A stretch of DNA of 64,000 nt from positions 62,001 to 126,000 of the forward strand of contig JAEINQ010000007.1 in NCBI GenBank assembly GCA_016342285.1. Reading direction: 5' to 3'. The DNA comes from Desulfobacterales bacterium (GTDB lineage Bacteria > Desulfobacterota > Desulfobacteria > Desulfobacterales > JAEINQ01). The position numbers and the translations under genes were made by a program. The notes below the pieces were generated by a model, which worked only from the letters and a program-made list of their open reading frames with translations, made no database searches and was not told the origin of the DNA. Shown one piece after another: positions 51,796-61,009 of the stretch (its first letter is position 1; every line of letters starts with the position of its first letter).

Positions 51796-53867
51796 CAGGC
51801 CCCGGATGGCGAATTCATTGCCAGGGCCAGGGGAAGCACTGCCGGGCAGCCAGCCTGCCGCAACAACGCCGCAATTACGGTGAAGGTCCAGCGGGAATCC
51901 ACCATATCGTCAACCAGAAAGGCCGGCCCCTCAGGGACCGTATCTTCGTCAACGGAAAAAACGCCATCCAGGTTACCGGCTTGCTGAAAACTATTGTTCA
52001 TGGCTTTTTGCTGCTGGTTGTCCTGTGTTTTCTCTATTGCCGGAACAAAGGGTATCCCCAATTGCTCTGCCAAGCGCCGGGCAAAACGCGGTACAAGCTC
52101 AGGGTGGCGTAGCGACGGCACACAGGTCAGCCAGCGAGGTTGCGGGTCCGGTCGCCACGTTTCAATCATCTGCACACACCCTTGTATCAAATCGTCGCCA
52201 AAGCAGCCATCTTCATATTTTCCCTGGCGAACCATCTGTCCCCAGCCGGCATCCCCCCACAAGGACAAAGCCCGGCCTTCTCCGGCAACCAGATCCGCGC
52301 CGATATTGCCTCGAAATCCATATTGTCTGTGGGCACCGGTTTGCCATCGTTTTCTTGGAAAAATAGTCAGGTGGCTGCGCCGCAAAAACAAACCGGCAGC
52401 ATTGGCCTGATCCGGTTGAACTGTTTCCGACAGGATCGGCCGGCCCAGACAGCCGGCGCATTTGCCGCAGGGGCCGGCATGGGGGTCGTCCAGGGCCCGG
52501 GCAAGGTACTGCATCAGGCACCCTTTTTCCTCCATGTAGTCGAGCATTTCCTGTTGCTCGCGTCTGCGCAAATTGCATAGCTGATCGATGGTTTCCTGAT
52601 CCAGCCGATACGCTACGGGGGCGGCATACCATTTTGATCCGATCTTGGTCACCGGAGACGGGTTTTCTACAGAAAGAAATTTTAGGGTTTTGTTGATGGC
52701 CCCCTGGTTCAGATTCACCTCTTTTTGCATCATCGGCACTGAAAGTCCGTCATCGGACTGTTCCAGGGCCTCCAGAACAATGTCTATGTGGGCCTGGGGC
52801 GGAAATGCCGTGCGGATGAAATACTCCGTGATCTCCTGGTCTTCCTGCCCGCTCAACAAAATGCCGTAGGCTTCGTCCAGTGCGCGTCCGGCCCGCCCTA
52901 CCTGCTGATAGTAGTGCACCACCGAGCCAGGCCGCTGAAAATGGATCACAAAGCCGAGATCCGGCTTGTCAAACCCCATGCCCAGCGCCACCGTTGCCAC
53001 CAGGACCTTAATCCGGTTTTCCAACAGGCGCGATTCCAGTTCTTCACGCCCTTCCGCCTTGCCATAATAGGCTTCGGCGTCAATGCTATTGTGTCGCAGC
53101 CATTGGGCGACTCGTTCGGCATCCCTTACCGTAAGGGTGTATACGATGCCACTGCCGGGCATTTGGGGAATATTTTCAACCATCCAGGCCATGCGGGCGG
53201 CCGGGCTGGGCAGCCATATGTTCTGCAATCTCAGAGAGCTTCGAACCAACGGGCCGCGCTCCACCTGCAAATCGCCCAACTGAGCAGCCACGTCCGTCAC
53301 CACCCGGTCGCTGGCCGTGGCCGTGGTGGCCAGCACCGGAATGTTCGGCGGAAGTGATTGGAGCACCCTTACGATCCGCCGGTAGTCGGGCCTAAAATCA
53401 TGCCCCCAGTCCGAAATGCAATGGGCCTCGTCCACCACGAACAGCCCCACGCGCTCTGCCACCGGCACCAGCACCTCGTCCCTGAAACCGGTGTTGGCCA
53501 GCCGCTCGGGCGAAATCAGCAAAACGTCCACTTGGTCGTTGCGGAGCTTTTCTTTTACAGCCTCCCAGTCATCCGGATTGGTGAAGTTGATGGTCTCAGC
53601 CCGGATACCGATGCGTTCGGCGGCCTGGATCTGGTTGCGCATCAAAGACAGAAGCGGGGATATGAGCAGGGAGAACCCCTCGCCGGCATCGCGCAGCATA
53701 CGGGTGGCCAGGAAATAGACCATGCTCTTGCCCCAGCCGGTCCGCTGCACCACCAGCAGGCGCTGTTTTCCCAGCAACGCCTCGATACATTCCCACTGAC
53801 CGTCTCGGAACTCGGCCCGCGGATCGCCCAAGGCCTTTTGCAGCAGGTTTTCAGCTGTTTTTCTCAT
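51795..53867 (-). CDS. RecQ-like DNA helicase fused to phosphoribosyltransferase-like domain
   Basis: The 690-residue protein has a Walker A QRTGWGKS (41-48), DEAH (146-149), TATASDRV, and VI-type YYQQVGRAGRA, as in RecQ, then a zinc/winged-helix part (QQEMLDYMEEKGCL, CGKCAGC). The last ~170 residues are not RecQ: GPAFLVDDMVDSRWTFTVIAALL is a PRPP-binding loop of type-I phosphoribosyltransferases, as in ComF. ComF and DprA are competence proteins, so this pair unites helicase, ComF-like and DprA-like functions. It probably acts on foreign or damaged DNA. Role inferred. Confidence 0.88.
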   Translation of the reverse strand: MRKTAENLLQKALGDPRAEFRDGQWECIEALLGKQRLLVVQRTGWGKSMVYFLATRMLRDAGEGFSLLISPLLSLMRNQIQAAERIGIRAETINFTNPDDWEAVKEKLRNDQVDVLLISPERLANTGFRDEVLVPVAERVGLFVVDEAHCISDWGHDFRPDYRRIVRVLQSLPPNIPVLATTATASDRVVTDVAAQLGDLQVERGPLVRSSLRLQNIWLPSPAARMAWMVENIPQMPGSGIVYTLTVRDAERVAQWLRHNSIDAEAYYGKAEGREELESRLLENRIKVLVATVALGMGFDKPDLGFVIHFQRPGSVVHYYQQVGRAGRALDEAYGILLSGQEDQEITEYFIRTAFPPQAHIDIVLEALEQSDDGLSVPMMQKEVNLNQGAINKTLKFLSVENPSPVTKIGSKWYAAPVAYRLDQETIDQLCNLRRREQQEMLDYMEEKGCLMQYLARALDDPHAGPCGKCAGCLGRPILSETVQPDQANAAGLFLRRSHLTIFPRKRWQTGAHRQYGFRGNIGADLVAGEGRALSLWGDAGWGQMVRQGKYEDGCFGDDLIQGCVQMIETWRPDPQPRWLTCVPSLRHPELVPRFARRLAEQLGIPFVPAIEKTQDNQQQKAMNNSFQQAGNLDGVFSVDEDTVPEGPAFLVDDMVDSRWTFTVIAALLRQAGCPAVLPLALAMNSPSGA

Positions 53868-54290
53868 GGCGACATGATGCCTTTCGTATAGAAAAAAACA
53901 ACGGGGTCAAAAAAAACAACGGAATCAAAGCTCCACATCCCACATTTAGCATGACTGGCGTGGCCCCAGCGGTACAATGTAAATTTCACTTTTTCTCTGC
54001 CAGGGTTTTACTGTTACCCGTCCTTGTATTTCCTGGCACTGCCTTTGACTGCTTCAGCCGGGTATTTTCGCTTCCTGCTACGACCCGACAGGGACGCCAA
54101 GACGCAACGTTTATCCACGAAGGTATTTGCACGGCCGATTGTCTGAATACTGCTTTTTCTTTTGCCCCTGCCGAAGCCCTTCTGCAGTTCCCTGGCCGTG
54201 AATCCGATCTTTTTTCGGTCGTCTTCAGGAGGTGCCGTCAGTCGTATTCCAGGCACAGGCGATGCCGTTCTGACATTTCAGGGACGTTTT
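53868..54290. other. Intergenic region with short repeat R6 copy A
   Basis: 423 bp between the unknown 607-aa gene and the RecQ gene (both minus). R6 (54078-54112) recurs at 56365-56400. No gene is supported. Confidence 0.45.
54078..54112 (+). repeat. Short direct repeat R6, copy A
   Basis: CCCGACAGGGACGCCAAG with flanking CTAC and CGC.ACG is repeated at 56365-56400. The two copies flank the 607-aa gene. Confidence 0.6.
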
Positions 54291-56114
54291 CTACACCGGC
54301 AGTCCCTGGGCGTTGAGGTCGCGCCACAGGTTGCGTCGGCGGTTGTGTTTTGTTCGCCACCGTTGGATCAGGGCGTTGAATTGGTCCGGGTTCAGTTCCC
54401 ACAAGGCGCCGGCCCAATTCGCGTGCCCGGAGTAGTTTGATTTGTGGACCGTTTGTGGATCCGGCATGATGCGATGCAGTTGCTTTTTCCATACCGTGAG
54501 TATGCCGGGGAGGCAGACTTCGGCGTTCATTTTCAACAGCGTTTGTCGACGGAAGACGGCCAACCGGCCGGTATGGTTGTCTGGGGGCAAGACGGCCTGG
54601 CAGAACAGCGGGTATTTTTGTTCCAGTTGTCGAGGCCCATCGAGGTCCTCCGTTAACAGAGCAAGCCACTGCCACTGCTTTTCAAAGGTTTTGCCATCGG
54701 TTGCCAACGCCGTCAGCCAGGTTTCGACATGGCTCCGGAAGGATTTCGCCCCAGGTTTGCCTTCAACCGCCGCATCGATGAGCCAGTGGACCCAGGTGTC
54801 GCTTTTCCCGGGTTCCATGTAATAGCGGCTGCCGCGGATGCTCCGGATGGCCATTTCAGATTTCCATTGTTTCCATAGGGGCTCGATGGCCGATTGGAAC
54901 CGAGTTCCGGCCGTATCGCCATGGGCGGCCAAAACCGCATCCCCGTTGTCTTGAGCCTGAAAGACAATTGCCTGGAATTCGGCGGCCCTGGCGCGACCTT
55001 CACTGCCCAGCTCTCGTGCCGCTCGGGCCCATAGCTGCAACAGGGGCATGACCTGCTCGGATTGGATGTCGATGCGAGCCGCTGTTTTAGCAACGAGCAA
55101 ATCGGTTTCCGGAAACCATTGTGTTTTCCGTCTCGGCCCCAGAAGACTGGCAAAAGTCTTTTCCAGCCAGGACTCGGCTGTGCGGGCATCGCCTTGTTCC
55201 AGGGCCGCATCGACCAGCGGGCGCCCGTATTGCCAATTTTCGGTCAGGTGGGCGGCGCAGGCTTCCATGTGCCGTCCCTTGTCGAACCGGGCCTGGTATT
55301 GATGGTTGATCCGGTGCCAGGGCGAATGCACCCTGTCCAGATCAAACCTTGTTTGATCCGATTGCAGGATGTTGTAGATTTCCAAACAGACATCGGCCGG
55401 AAGCTGGGCGAAAAAAGGGATCATGGCGCCATGGTCCAGACAGATCTGGTCGAGGTCGTCTTCGATGGCCAGGACCTTGGCGACGAAAGCGGCGCCGGGT
55501 TCGGCTGTTTTCCTGCAGGCCAGCCATGACCAATGCAGGATGCATTGGGTGGCATCACAGTTAAAACAGCAACCATCATCGTACTCGGCTCCCATCCATT
55601 CAGGGTAAGCCGCGATGCCGGCCTCTATATCTTCCAGTGCTTTTTGGAAAAGATCCGGATCCCCGATGGCCTCGAAAACCCGATCGATCAAGGGGAACAT
55701 TTTCTCGGCAACGGTTTCCAGATCCGATGCCAAGGCATACCCGTCAAAAAAGGGCGGCTCCCAGTGATTGTCCTGGCAGGCGTATTTTCCCTCTTCATCG
55801 CCGAGTTCAATGACATGGGCATTCCAGGCCCGCCACAATGCCTGCCAGTGCTCCAGGTCACGCTGAAGGGAGGTGACCTGAAGCGGCGAGAAATGGGCTT
55901 CGTCCCTTTCACCACCGCCGGTCGTGATTGTCCGAAGCGTCGTGGCCAAGTCGGCATCAACTTTTTCCAGCATCGCCAGGTGCCGTTCCAGTTCATCGCC
56001 CGACGGAAAAATTTCGTCCAACAGTTCGGCGATCTGGTCTACGGTCAGGGACTCCAATAGAATCTGTCCGATTGTTTTCATAGGCAGGTCTTTTGTTTGC
56101 ATGTCCGAATCCAT
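54291..56114 (-). CDS. Large cytoplasmic protein of unknown function, 607 aa
   Basis: I do not recognise this helical, tryptophan-rich protein. It has a start MDSDMQTKDLPMKTIGQILL, a helical middle with Cys/His-rich DDGCCFNCDATQCILHWSWLAC (which may bind zinc) and many ELxxW-type helices; the end LIQRWRTKHNRRRNLWRD is basic. M12 (MKTIGQ) is another possible start. It lies upstream of the RecQ-DprA pair on the same strand, separated by 420 bp, so it may belong to that system. Confidence 0.55.
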   Translation of the reverse strand: MDSDMQTKDLPMKTIGQILLESLTVDQIAELLDEIFPSGDELERHLAMLEKVDADLATTLRTITTGGGERDEAHFSPLQVTSLQRDLEHWQALWRAWNAHVIELGDEEGKYACQDNHWEPPFFDGYALASDLETVAEKMFPLIDRVFEAIGDPDLFQKALEDIEAGIAAYPEWMGAEYDDGCCFNCDATQCILHWSWLACRKTAEPGAAFVAKVLAIEDDLDQICLDHGAMIPFFAQLPADVCLEIYNILQSDQTRFDLDRVHSPWHRINHQYQARFDKGRHMEACAAHLTENWQYGRPLVDAALEQGDARTAESWLEKTFASLLGPRRKTQWFPETDLLVAKTAARIDIQSEQVMPLLQLWARAARELGSEGRARAAEFQAIVFQAQDNGDAVLAAHGDTAGTRFQSAIEPLWKQWKSEMAIRSIRGSRYYMEPGKSDTWVHWLIDAAVEGKPGAKSFRSHVETWLTALATDGKTFEKQWQWLALLTEDLDGPRQLEQKYPLFCQAVLPPDNHTGRLAVFRRQTLLKMNAEVCLPGILTVWKKQLHRIMPDPQTVHKSNYSGHANWAGALWELNPDQFNALIQRWRTKHNRRRNLWRDLNAQGLPV

Positions 56115-56483
56115 CAGTTTTGGGGGTAGGTCTTCGTTTGACCTTGCTAAATTCCCCTATTTTTATCCTGACAGAGGATCAGGCCGATGGTGGGATTGTC
56201 GGTATCATGCCTCATCAGGTCGTTCACCACATTGCATTAAAACTGCTTCCACCGCGTATTTACGGCCGTTGATTTCTATCTTATCCCTGGCCGCCTATAG
56301 GGGGTCGATGTCGGCCCTTCGGACGAAAAACTTCTGTTTCACGCCACTCAGGCTTTGCTTCTATCTACAACCCGACAGGGACGCCAAGGCGCTACGGTTT
56401 TGGCACGGATGACGCGGATTTCACGGCAAGGGCGCCAAGGTTGCAACGCTTTTGACAGGATACCAGGATATCCATCATTTCAC
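56115..56483. other. Intergenic region with short repeat R6 copy B
   Basis: Roughly 370 bp upstream of the unknown gene. It includes R6 copy B (56365-56400), related ACGGCAAGGGCGCCAAGG sequence just after it, and no supported gene. Confidence 0.45.
56365..56400 (+). repeat. Short direct repeat R6, copy B
   Basis: Same CCCGACAGGGACGCCAAG core as 54078-54112. Confidence 0.6.
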
Positions 56484-57361
56484 TTCAGCTGATCCCTACT
56501 TCCAGTGGATCACCGGCGTGTTCCGCTCCGGCAGCCGATAGTACTTAAACTTAGGATACCCGATCATCATCGGGTAAAACCAGGTGTGCCCCTCGGGCAG
56601 GCCCATGGATTCCACCAACTCGGGAGTGGCCAGCATGGCACCCCGGAGCAACCCGGCCCAGCAGGTACCCACGCCCAGGGGCAGGGCAGCCAACTCCAGA
56701 TAAGCCAAGGCGATGCTCACGTCCACCAGGCCGTTGGCGTTTTCTCTGGGAGCGGAGGGAACAATAAGGGTCTGGGCGGTACGCAGGATGCCGTCGTTGC
56801 CGGTGGCCCAGCCATCCACCACTGGGCGGAAGTAACCGGCTGCCGGAGCGTCGGGGTGGGCTGCGATGACCCGTTCCATCCAGTGGATGGTCGCCCGGGA
56901 CAATCGTTCCAACCGGTCTCGCCCTTGGATCACCGTCCATTGAAGGTTCTGGGCGTTGCTGGCCGTCGGGGCGTAGCGAGCGGTTTTGATCAACCGTTCC
57001 AGGGTATTGCGGTCCATGGCCTTGTCCTTGAACCACCGGATCGATCGCCGGGAGCGGAGGAATTGCTCGGCCTGATCCCAGGACAGCACCAAGTCTTTTT
57101 CTATCTCCGGGCAGTCTTCAATGTCTACCCCCTTCATACTCAAGGCACCGTGGGGGCAGACGGCCACGCAGTGTCCACAGGCCATGCACTTGGCCTCATC
57201 GGCCTCTGAAATTTCGGGGAAACTCTTGTCATCTTTTTGGGTGACAATCCGTCTGGGGCACTCGGCCGCACAGATTCCGTCCTGTTTGCACTTGGTTTCG
57301 TCGATTCTCAAAAAATCCATGCCTGCCTCGGTATGTAATGGGTGAATCCAACGTTGGGCTG
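56484..57361. repeat. Long direct duplication, copy 1
   Basis: About 878 bp, nearly identical to 59359-60236 (constant offset 2875). It covers the whole ferredoxin-nitroreductase gene plus ~40 bp of upstream sequence. Copies differ at few bases; outside these limits the similarity ends abruptly. Confidence 0.9.
56496..57320 (-). CDS. Nitroreductase with N-terminal 2[4Fe-4S] ferredoxin domain (copy 1)
   Basis: The 274-residue protein starts with a ferredoxin domain (CKQDGICAAECPRR, CMACGHCVAVCPHG) and continues as an FMN nitroreductase (RRSIRWFKDKAMDRNTLERLI, YAPTASNAQNLQWTVI, LPLGVGTCWAG). Such proteins pass electrons from ferredoxin clusters to flavin for reduction of nitro or ene compounds. 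I chose ATG 57320. A near-identical second copy is at 59371-60195; about seven residues differ by eye. Confidence 0.9.
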   Translation of the reverse strand: MDFLRIDETKCKQDGICAAECPRRIVTQKDDKSFPEISEADEAKCMACGHCVAVCPHGALSMKGVDIEDCPEIEKDLVLSWDQAEQFLRSRRSIRWFKDKAMDRNTLERLIKTARYAPTASNAQNLQWTVIQGRDRLERLSRATIHWMERVIAAHPDAPAAGYFRPVVDGWATGNDGILRTAQTLIVPSAPRENANGLVDVSIALAYLELAALPLGVGTCWAGLLRGAMLATPELVESMGLPEGHTWFYPMMIGYPKFKYYRLPERNTPVIHWK

Positions 57362-57973
57362 TCATGCTCTAAAAACAGTATCTGTCGGGTCGATGTGTCA
57401 CCTTCTATATGATTTTCATCAACCATAGCACAGCGTGTTTGTTGTTTACACCATTTTAACAGGCAACTAACTGAATATATTTGCTTATAAGTATTGGCTC
57501 ATCCATGGAGACCGGCACGGCCGGTTTGAACGGATTGATGTGGAAAAGCCATCGGATTCTTTTGATAACGAAACCTTGAAAAGTTCGATATAGCGGCTCT
57601 ATCGAGGATAGAATAATATAGAATGTTAAGGTAATTCGAGGAGTTGGCATGGCTCGACCCTGGCCTGGACCCTACCCTGGCCTGGCCGACCCTGGTTTGG
57701 CCGTATTACTGATTGCCAAAGTCACTGATTTGAAGTCACTGATTTGAAAATGAGCCGGCCGCAGCCGAAATAGACCCTTTCGATGCCGTTGCTTAAACCT
57801 CATTTTTTCACCCCAAAAACATCACTTTAAGAGTAAAAAAAGTCCCCTTTTTTCCACCTAAAGCCTTGATAATTGGGCATCCAGCTTGGTCTGACCCCAA
57901 TTCCCCCCCCCATGCTTTTATGAGAAATTGGACCGGACGCGGGCAGTATTGATTCCAGCCGGGCACGACAAGA
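57362..57973. other. Intergenic region with micro-repeats and R5 copy B
   Basis: 612 bp with CCTGGCCTGG repeats (57660-57710), AGTCACTGATTTGAA twice (57719-57747), then repeat R5 copy B and a C9 run at 57903-57911. No supported gene. Confidence 0.55.
57778..57902 (+). repeat. Direct repeat R5, copy B (right border of 50.4-57.9 kb segment)
   Basis: Direct repeat of 50351-50476. Followed by a C9 run and the end of the fic gene. Confidence 0.75.
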
Positions 57974-59074
57974 TCATTTATTCGTCAAAATATAGCTTGT
58001 GCTTCGGCCGCCGCCGGGCGCTTTGACAAGAATGTCACGGGTCAGCAAATCGTTAATATCTCGTAAAGCGGTATCTTGGGAGCATTTTGAGAGTTTGGCC
58101 CATTTGGAGGTGGTGAGTTTGCCTTCAAATCCGTCCAACAGTCTGTTGATAATGCTTCGCTGACGGGCGTTGAGTTGTTCGCCCCCGTGGTTTTCCCAGA
58201 AGTTGGCTTTTTTAATGACCGCGGCAAGGATGTCGTCAGTGCTGGTGACGGCTTGGTCGAGGCAATCGAGAAACCAATCGATCCAGTTCGTTATGTCGAG
58301 ATCGTGCTGCTGTGTTGTTTGAAGGATATCATAATAGGCATTTCGATCTTTCCGGATTTGCGCGGACATGCTGTAAAAGCGTTGGGGACTTCCCTCGGAG
58401 CGCGCCAGCATCAAATCGGTAAGGGCACGAGCGATACGGCCGTTGCCGTCGTCGAACGGATGAATGGTGACAAACCATAAATGGGCGATAGCCGCTTTTA
58501 GTACAGCGTCGCTGCCGTCGGCACTATTGAACCAGATTAGAAAGGTGCTCATCTCCTTTTCCAACTGTGGCGCGGCAGGGGCCTGGTAGTGAATACGCTC
58601 ACGGCCAACGGGGCCGGAAACCACTTGCATGGGGCCGGATTGGTCTGCTCGCCAGGCGCCCACCGTGATTTTTGTCATGCCGCTTCGTCCGGTCGGGAAA
58701 AGAGCGGCATGCCATGCGTACAGCCGTTCATTCGTAACAGGTTCATCATATTTCCGGGTGGCGTCGAGCATCATTTCGACCACGCCTTCGACATCCCGGT
58801 CGGCGGGCGTGAGCGCACCGATATCCATACCCAGCCTGCGCGCAATTGACGAGCGGACCTGAGCCCTGTCGAGCACTTGCCCTTCGATTTCACTCGATTT
58901 CAAAACGTCTTCAGAAAGCGTGCGCAATATGGCTTCAGCACGCAACTCAAAACCGAGGGTCTCCATTCTGCCGATCAATCGACCCTGGCGATGCCTAACA
59001 GCCGAAAGTCGGCTGGTAAGACGCGATTGATTCCATCGGAAATTCGGCCAGTCATCTCGTTCGTGGATATACAT
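57974..59074 (-). CDS. Fic-family protein with DUF4172-like N-terminus and winged helix
   Basis: This 366-residue protein has the catalytic HPFDDGNGR motif, the N-terminal helix with the inhibitory motif SSEIEGQ (S-x-x-x-E-G type, class II Fic) and the start DDWPNFRWNQSRL typical of DUF4172-Fic proteins; a C-terminal winged helix (LTTSKWAKLSKCSQDTALRDINDLL) follows. Fic enzymes transfer AMP to Ser, Thr or Tyr of targets. I chose ATG 59074 behind GGGG; 59122 is an alternative. It lies between the two nitroreductase copies. Confidence 0.92.
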   Translation of the reverse strand: MYIHERDDWPNFRWNQSRLTSRLSAVRHRQGRLIGRMETLGFELRAEAILRTLSEDVLKSSEIEGQVLDRAQVRSSIARRLGMDIGALTPADRDVEGVVEMMLDATRKYDEPVTNERLYAWHAALFPTGRSGMTKITVGAWRADQSGPMQVVSGPVGRERIHYQAPAAPQLEKEMSTFLIWFNSADGSDAVLKAAIAHLWFVTIHPFDDGNGRIARALTDLMLARSEGSPQRFYSMSAQIRKDRNAYYDILQTTQQHDLDITNWIDWFLDCLDQAVTSTDDILAAVIKKANFWENHGGEQLNARQRSIINRLLDGFEGKLTTSKWAKLSKCSQDTALRDINDLLTRDILVKAPGGGRSTSYILTNK

Positions 59075-59358
59075 TATATTCCCCGCACCATTTGCGGTGA
59101 ATATATGTCCTATTCTCCGCAAAAATCAAGATGTTTCACCAGCCAACATGCCGGGAAACCTTTTTGCCCTCCCCCTGGAAACCATTGGCGGAGCCGGCGA
59201 GAAGTGTTTGACAGGCCACGGTGATCTCCTTGCCTTAAAAATCTAACCGTTTCTGTCTGTCAAAATCAAAGGCAATCTCAGCGTGTTTTTTATTCTCCGC
59301 AGTACATTCATTTCAGTATGATACCCTTCGCCCCTTTTGTGGTTTTATCGGATTTCGG

Positions 59359-60236
59359 TTCAGCCGATCCCTACTTATAGTGGATCACCGGCGTGTTCCG
59401 CTCCGGCAGCCGATAGTACTTAAACTTAGGATACCCGATCATCATCGGGTAAAACCAGGTGTGCCCCTCGGGCAGGCCCATGGATTCCACCAACTCGGGA
59501 GTGGCCAGCATGGCACCCCGGAGCAACCCGGCCCAGCAGGTACCCACGCCCAGGGGCAGGGCAGCCAACTCCAGATAAGCCAAGGCGATGCTCACGTCCA
59601 CCAGGCCGTTGGCGTTTTCTCTGGGAGCGGAGGGAACAATAAGGGTCTGGGCGGTACGCAGGATGCCGTCGTTGCCGGTGGCCCAGCCATCCACCACTGG
59701 GCGGAAGTAACCGGCTGCCGGAGCGTCGGGGTGGGCTGCGATGACCCGTTCCATCCAGTGGATGGTCGCCCGGGACAATCGTTCCAACCGGTCTCGCCCT
59801 TGGATCACCGTCCATTGAAGGTTCTGGGCGTTGCTGGCCGTCGGGGCGTAGCAAGCGGTCTTGATCAACCGTTCCAGGGTTTTGCGGTCCATGGCCTTGT
59901 CCTTGAACCACCGGATCGATCGCCGGGAGCGGAGGAATTGCTCGGCCTGACCCCAGGACAGTACCAAGTCTTTTTCTATCTCCGGGCAGTCTTTAATGTC
60001 TAACCCCTTCATACTCAAGGCACCGTGGGGGCAGACGGCCACGCAGTGTCCACAGGCCATGCACTTGGCTTCATCGGCCTCTGAAATTTCGGGGAAACTC
60101 TTGTCATCTTTTTGGGTGATAATCCGTCTGGGGCACTCGGCCGCACAGATTCCGTCCTGTTTGCACTTGGTTTCGTCGATCCTCAAAAAATCCATGCCTG
60201 CCTCGGTATGTAATGGGTGAATCCAACGTTGGGCTG
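59359..60236. repeat. Long direct duplication, copy 2
   Basis: Nearly identical to 56484-57361. The fic gene and R5 copy B lie between the two copies, which could recombine and delete 2.9 kb. Confidence 0.9.
59371..60195 (-). CDS. Nitroreductase with N-terminal 2[4Fe-4S] ferredoxin domain (copy 2)
   Basis: 274-residue near-copy of the gene at 56496. Seen differences: RRII for RRIV, GLDIKD for GVDIED, SWGQ for SWDQ, DRKT for DRNT, TACY for TARY, and IHYK for IHWK at the end. All cluster and flavin motifs are intact, so both copies may be active. The start is ATG 60195. Confidence 0.9.
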   Translation of the reverse strand: MDFLRIDETKCKQDGICAAECPRRIITQKDDKSFPEISEADEAKCMACGHCVAVCPHGALSMKGLDIKDCPEIEKDLVLSWGQAEQFLRSRRSIRWFKDKAMDRKTLERLIKTACYAPTASNAQNLQWTVIQGRDRLERLSRATIHWMERVIAAHPDAPAAGYFRPVVDGWATGNDGILRTAQTLIVPSAPRENANGLVDVSIALAYLELAALPLGVGTCWAGLLRGAMLATPELVESMGLPEGHTWFYPMMIGYPKFKYYRLPERNTPVIHYK

Positions 60237-61009
60237 CAATTGTAACAATCTGACATTCCCAATAAAAAAGCAACCGGCATGAAAGCCCGGCAAAAAGTGG
60301 GGCCGGCCATGAAATGGTGGCGCAATGCTCGAATCGATTAAAAAAGCCGTTTTAAAGCTGTTGGGGGTAGGGGCGGGGGTCGAATGCGCCAGAGGCGCAC
60401 AAGCCTCCTTCAGGGAGGGTTGCTTTACCCGCCTCTGGCGGGTTCCGACCTCTTGGACCCCACTCTAAAAATTTGGTGATGAAAATATTCTATAACCAAT
60501 TAATATAACACCATATTTTCAAGGTCTCTAATTGAAATTTTGTCCTGTGCATGGCGTGCATGGTGTGCATGATTTCAATAGGTTACGCATACCATCGTCT
60601 GAGCAGGTTACAAATAGGTTACAAAATTTAACTTAAAAAGCGAAAAATATAATAATGTAAAATTATGCTCATATAATATATATAGTCAAAGAGTAGTAAT
60701 AAACATATTGATTGTATAATTATATAAACAATCGGGGAGAACAAAAATTTGACATGGCAGTAAATGTCTGATAAATAAAATAAAAAATTTGGAAAAAAAA
60801 CAAAAAACTGGAGCGGATTATGCTCGGTGACTAATTAGACCCCATCTTATTTCTAAGAAAGGGGTTTTTTATTTATTGGTAAAAGGACGCAAGAACCATG
60901 CAGACGATCTATTAACTGGGATGTGAATAGAAACCTATAGTTTGTGGAAGGCGACCAGAATACTAATACCTAAGAGAAATATTGTCCCATCAACCGGATT
61001 GCTATTGTT
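60237..61009. other. AT-rich border region before the foreign island
   Basis: 773 bp with no supported gene. GC-rich up to ~60475, with inverted CGCCAGAGGCG / CCGCCTCTGGCGGG around 60385-60450, then an abrupt shift to ~25-30 % GC. TGCATGG.GTGCATGG repeats (60547-60571) and AGGTTACAAA repeats (60600-60630) follow. A hairpin CCCC..TCTT/AAGA..GGGG with T6 at 60838-60868 may be a terminator. Confidence 0.55.

Noticed and set aside
54014-54256. 80-aa minus-strand frame between the unknown gene and RecQ
   Set aside because: Low-complexity basic sequence over repeat R6 with no ribosome site.
60480-61009. CRISPR-like or origin-like repeats in the AT-rich stretch
   Set aside because: Repeats are too short and irregular (TGCATGG, AGGTTACAAA) and no cas or replication gene is present.
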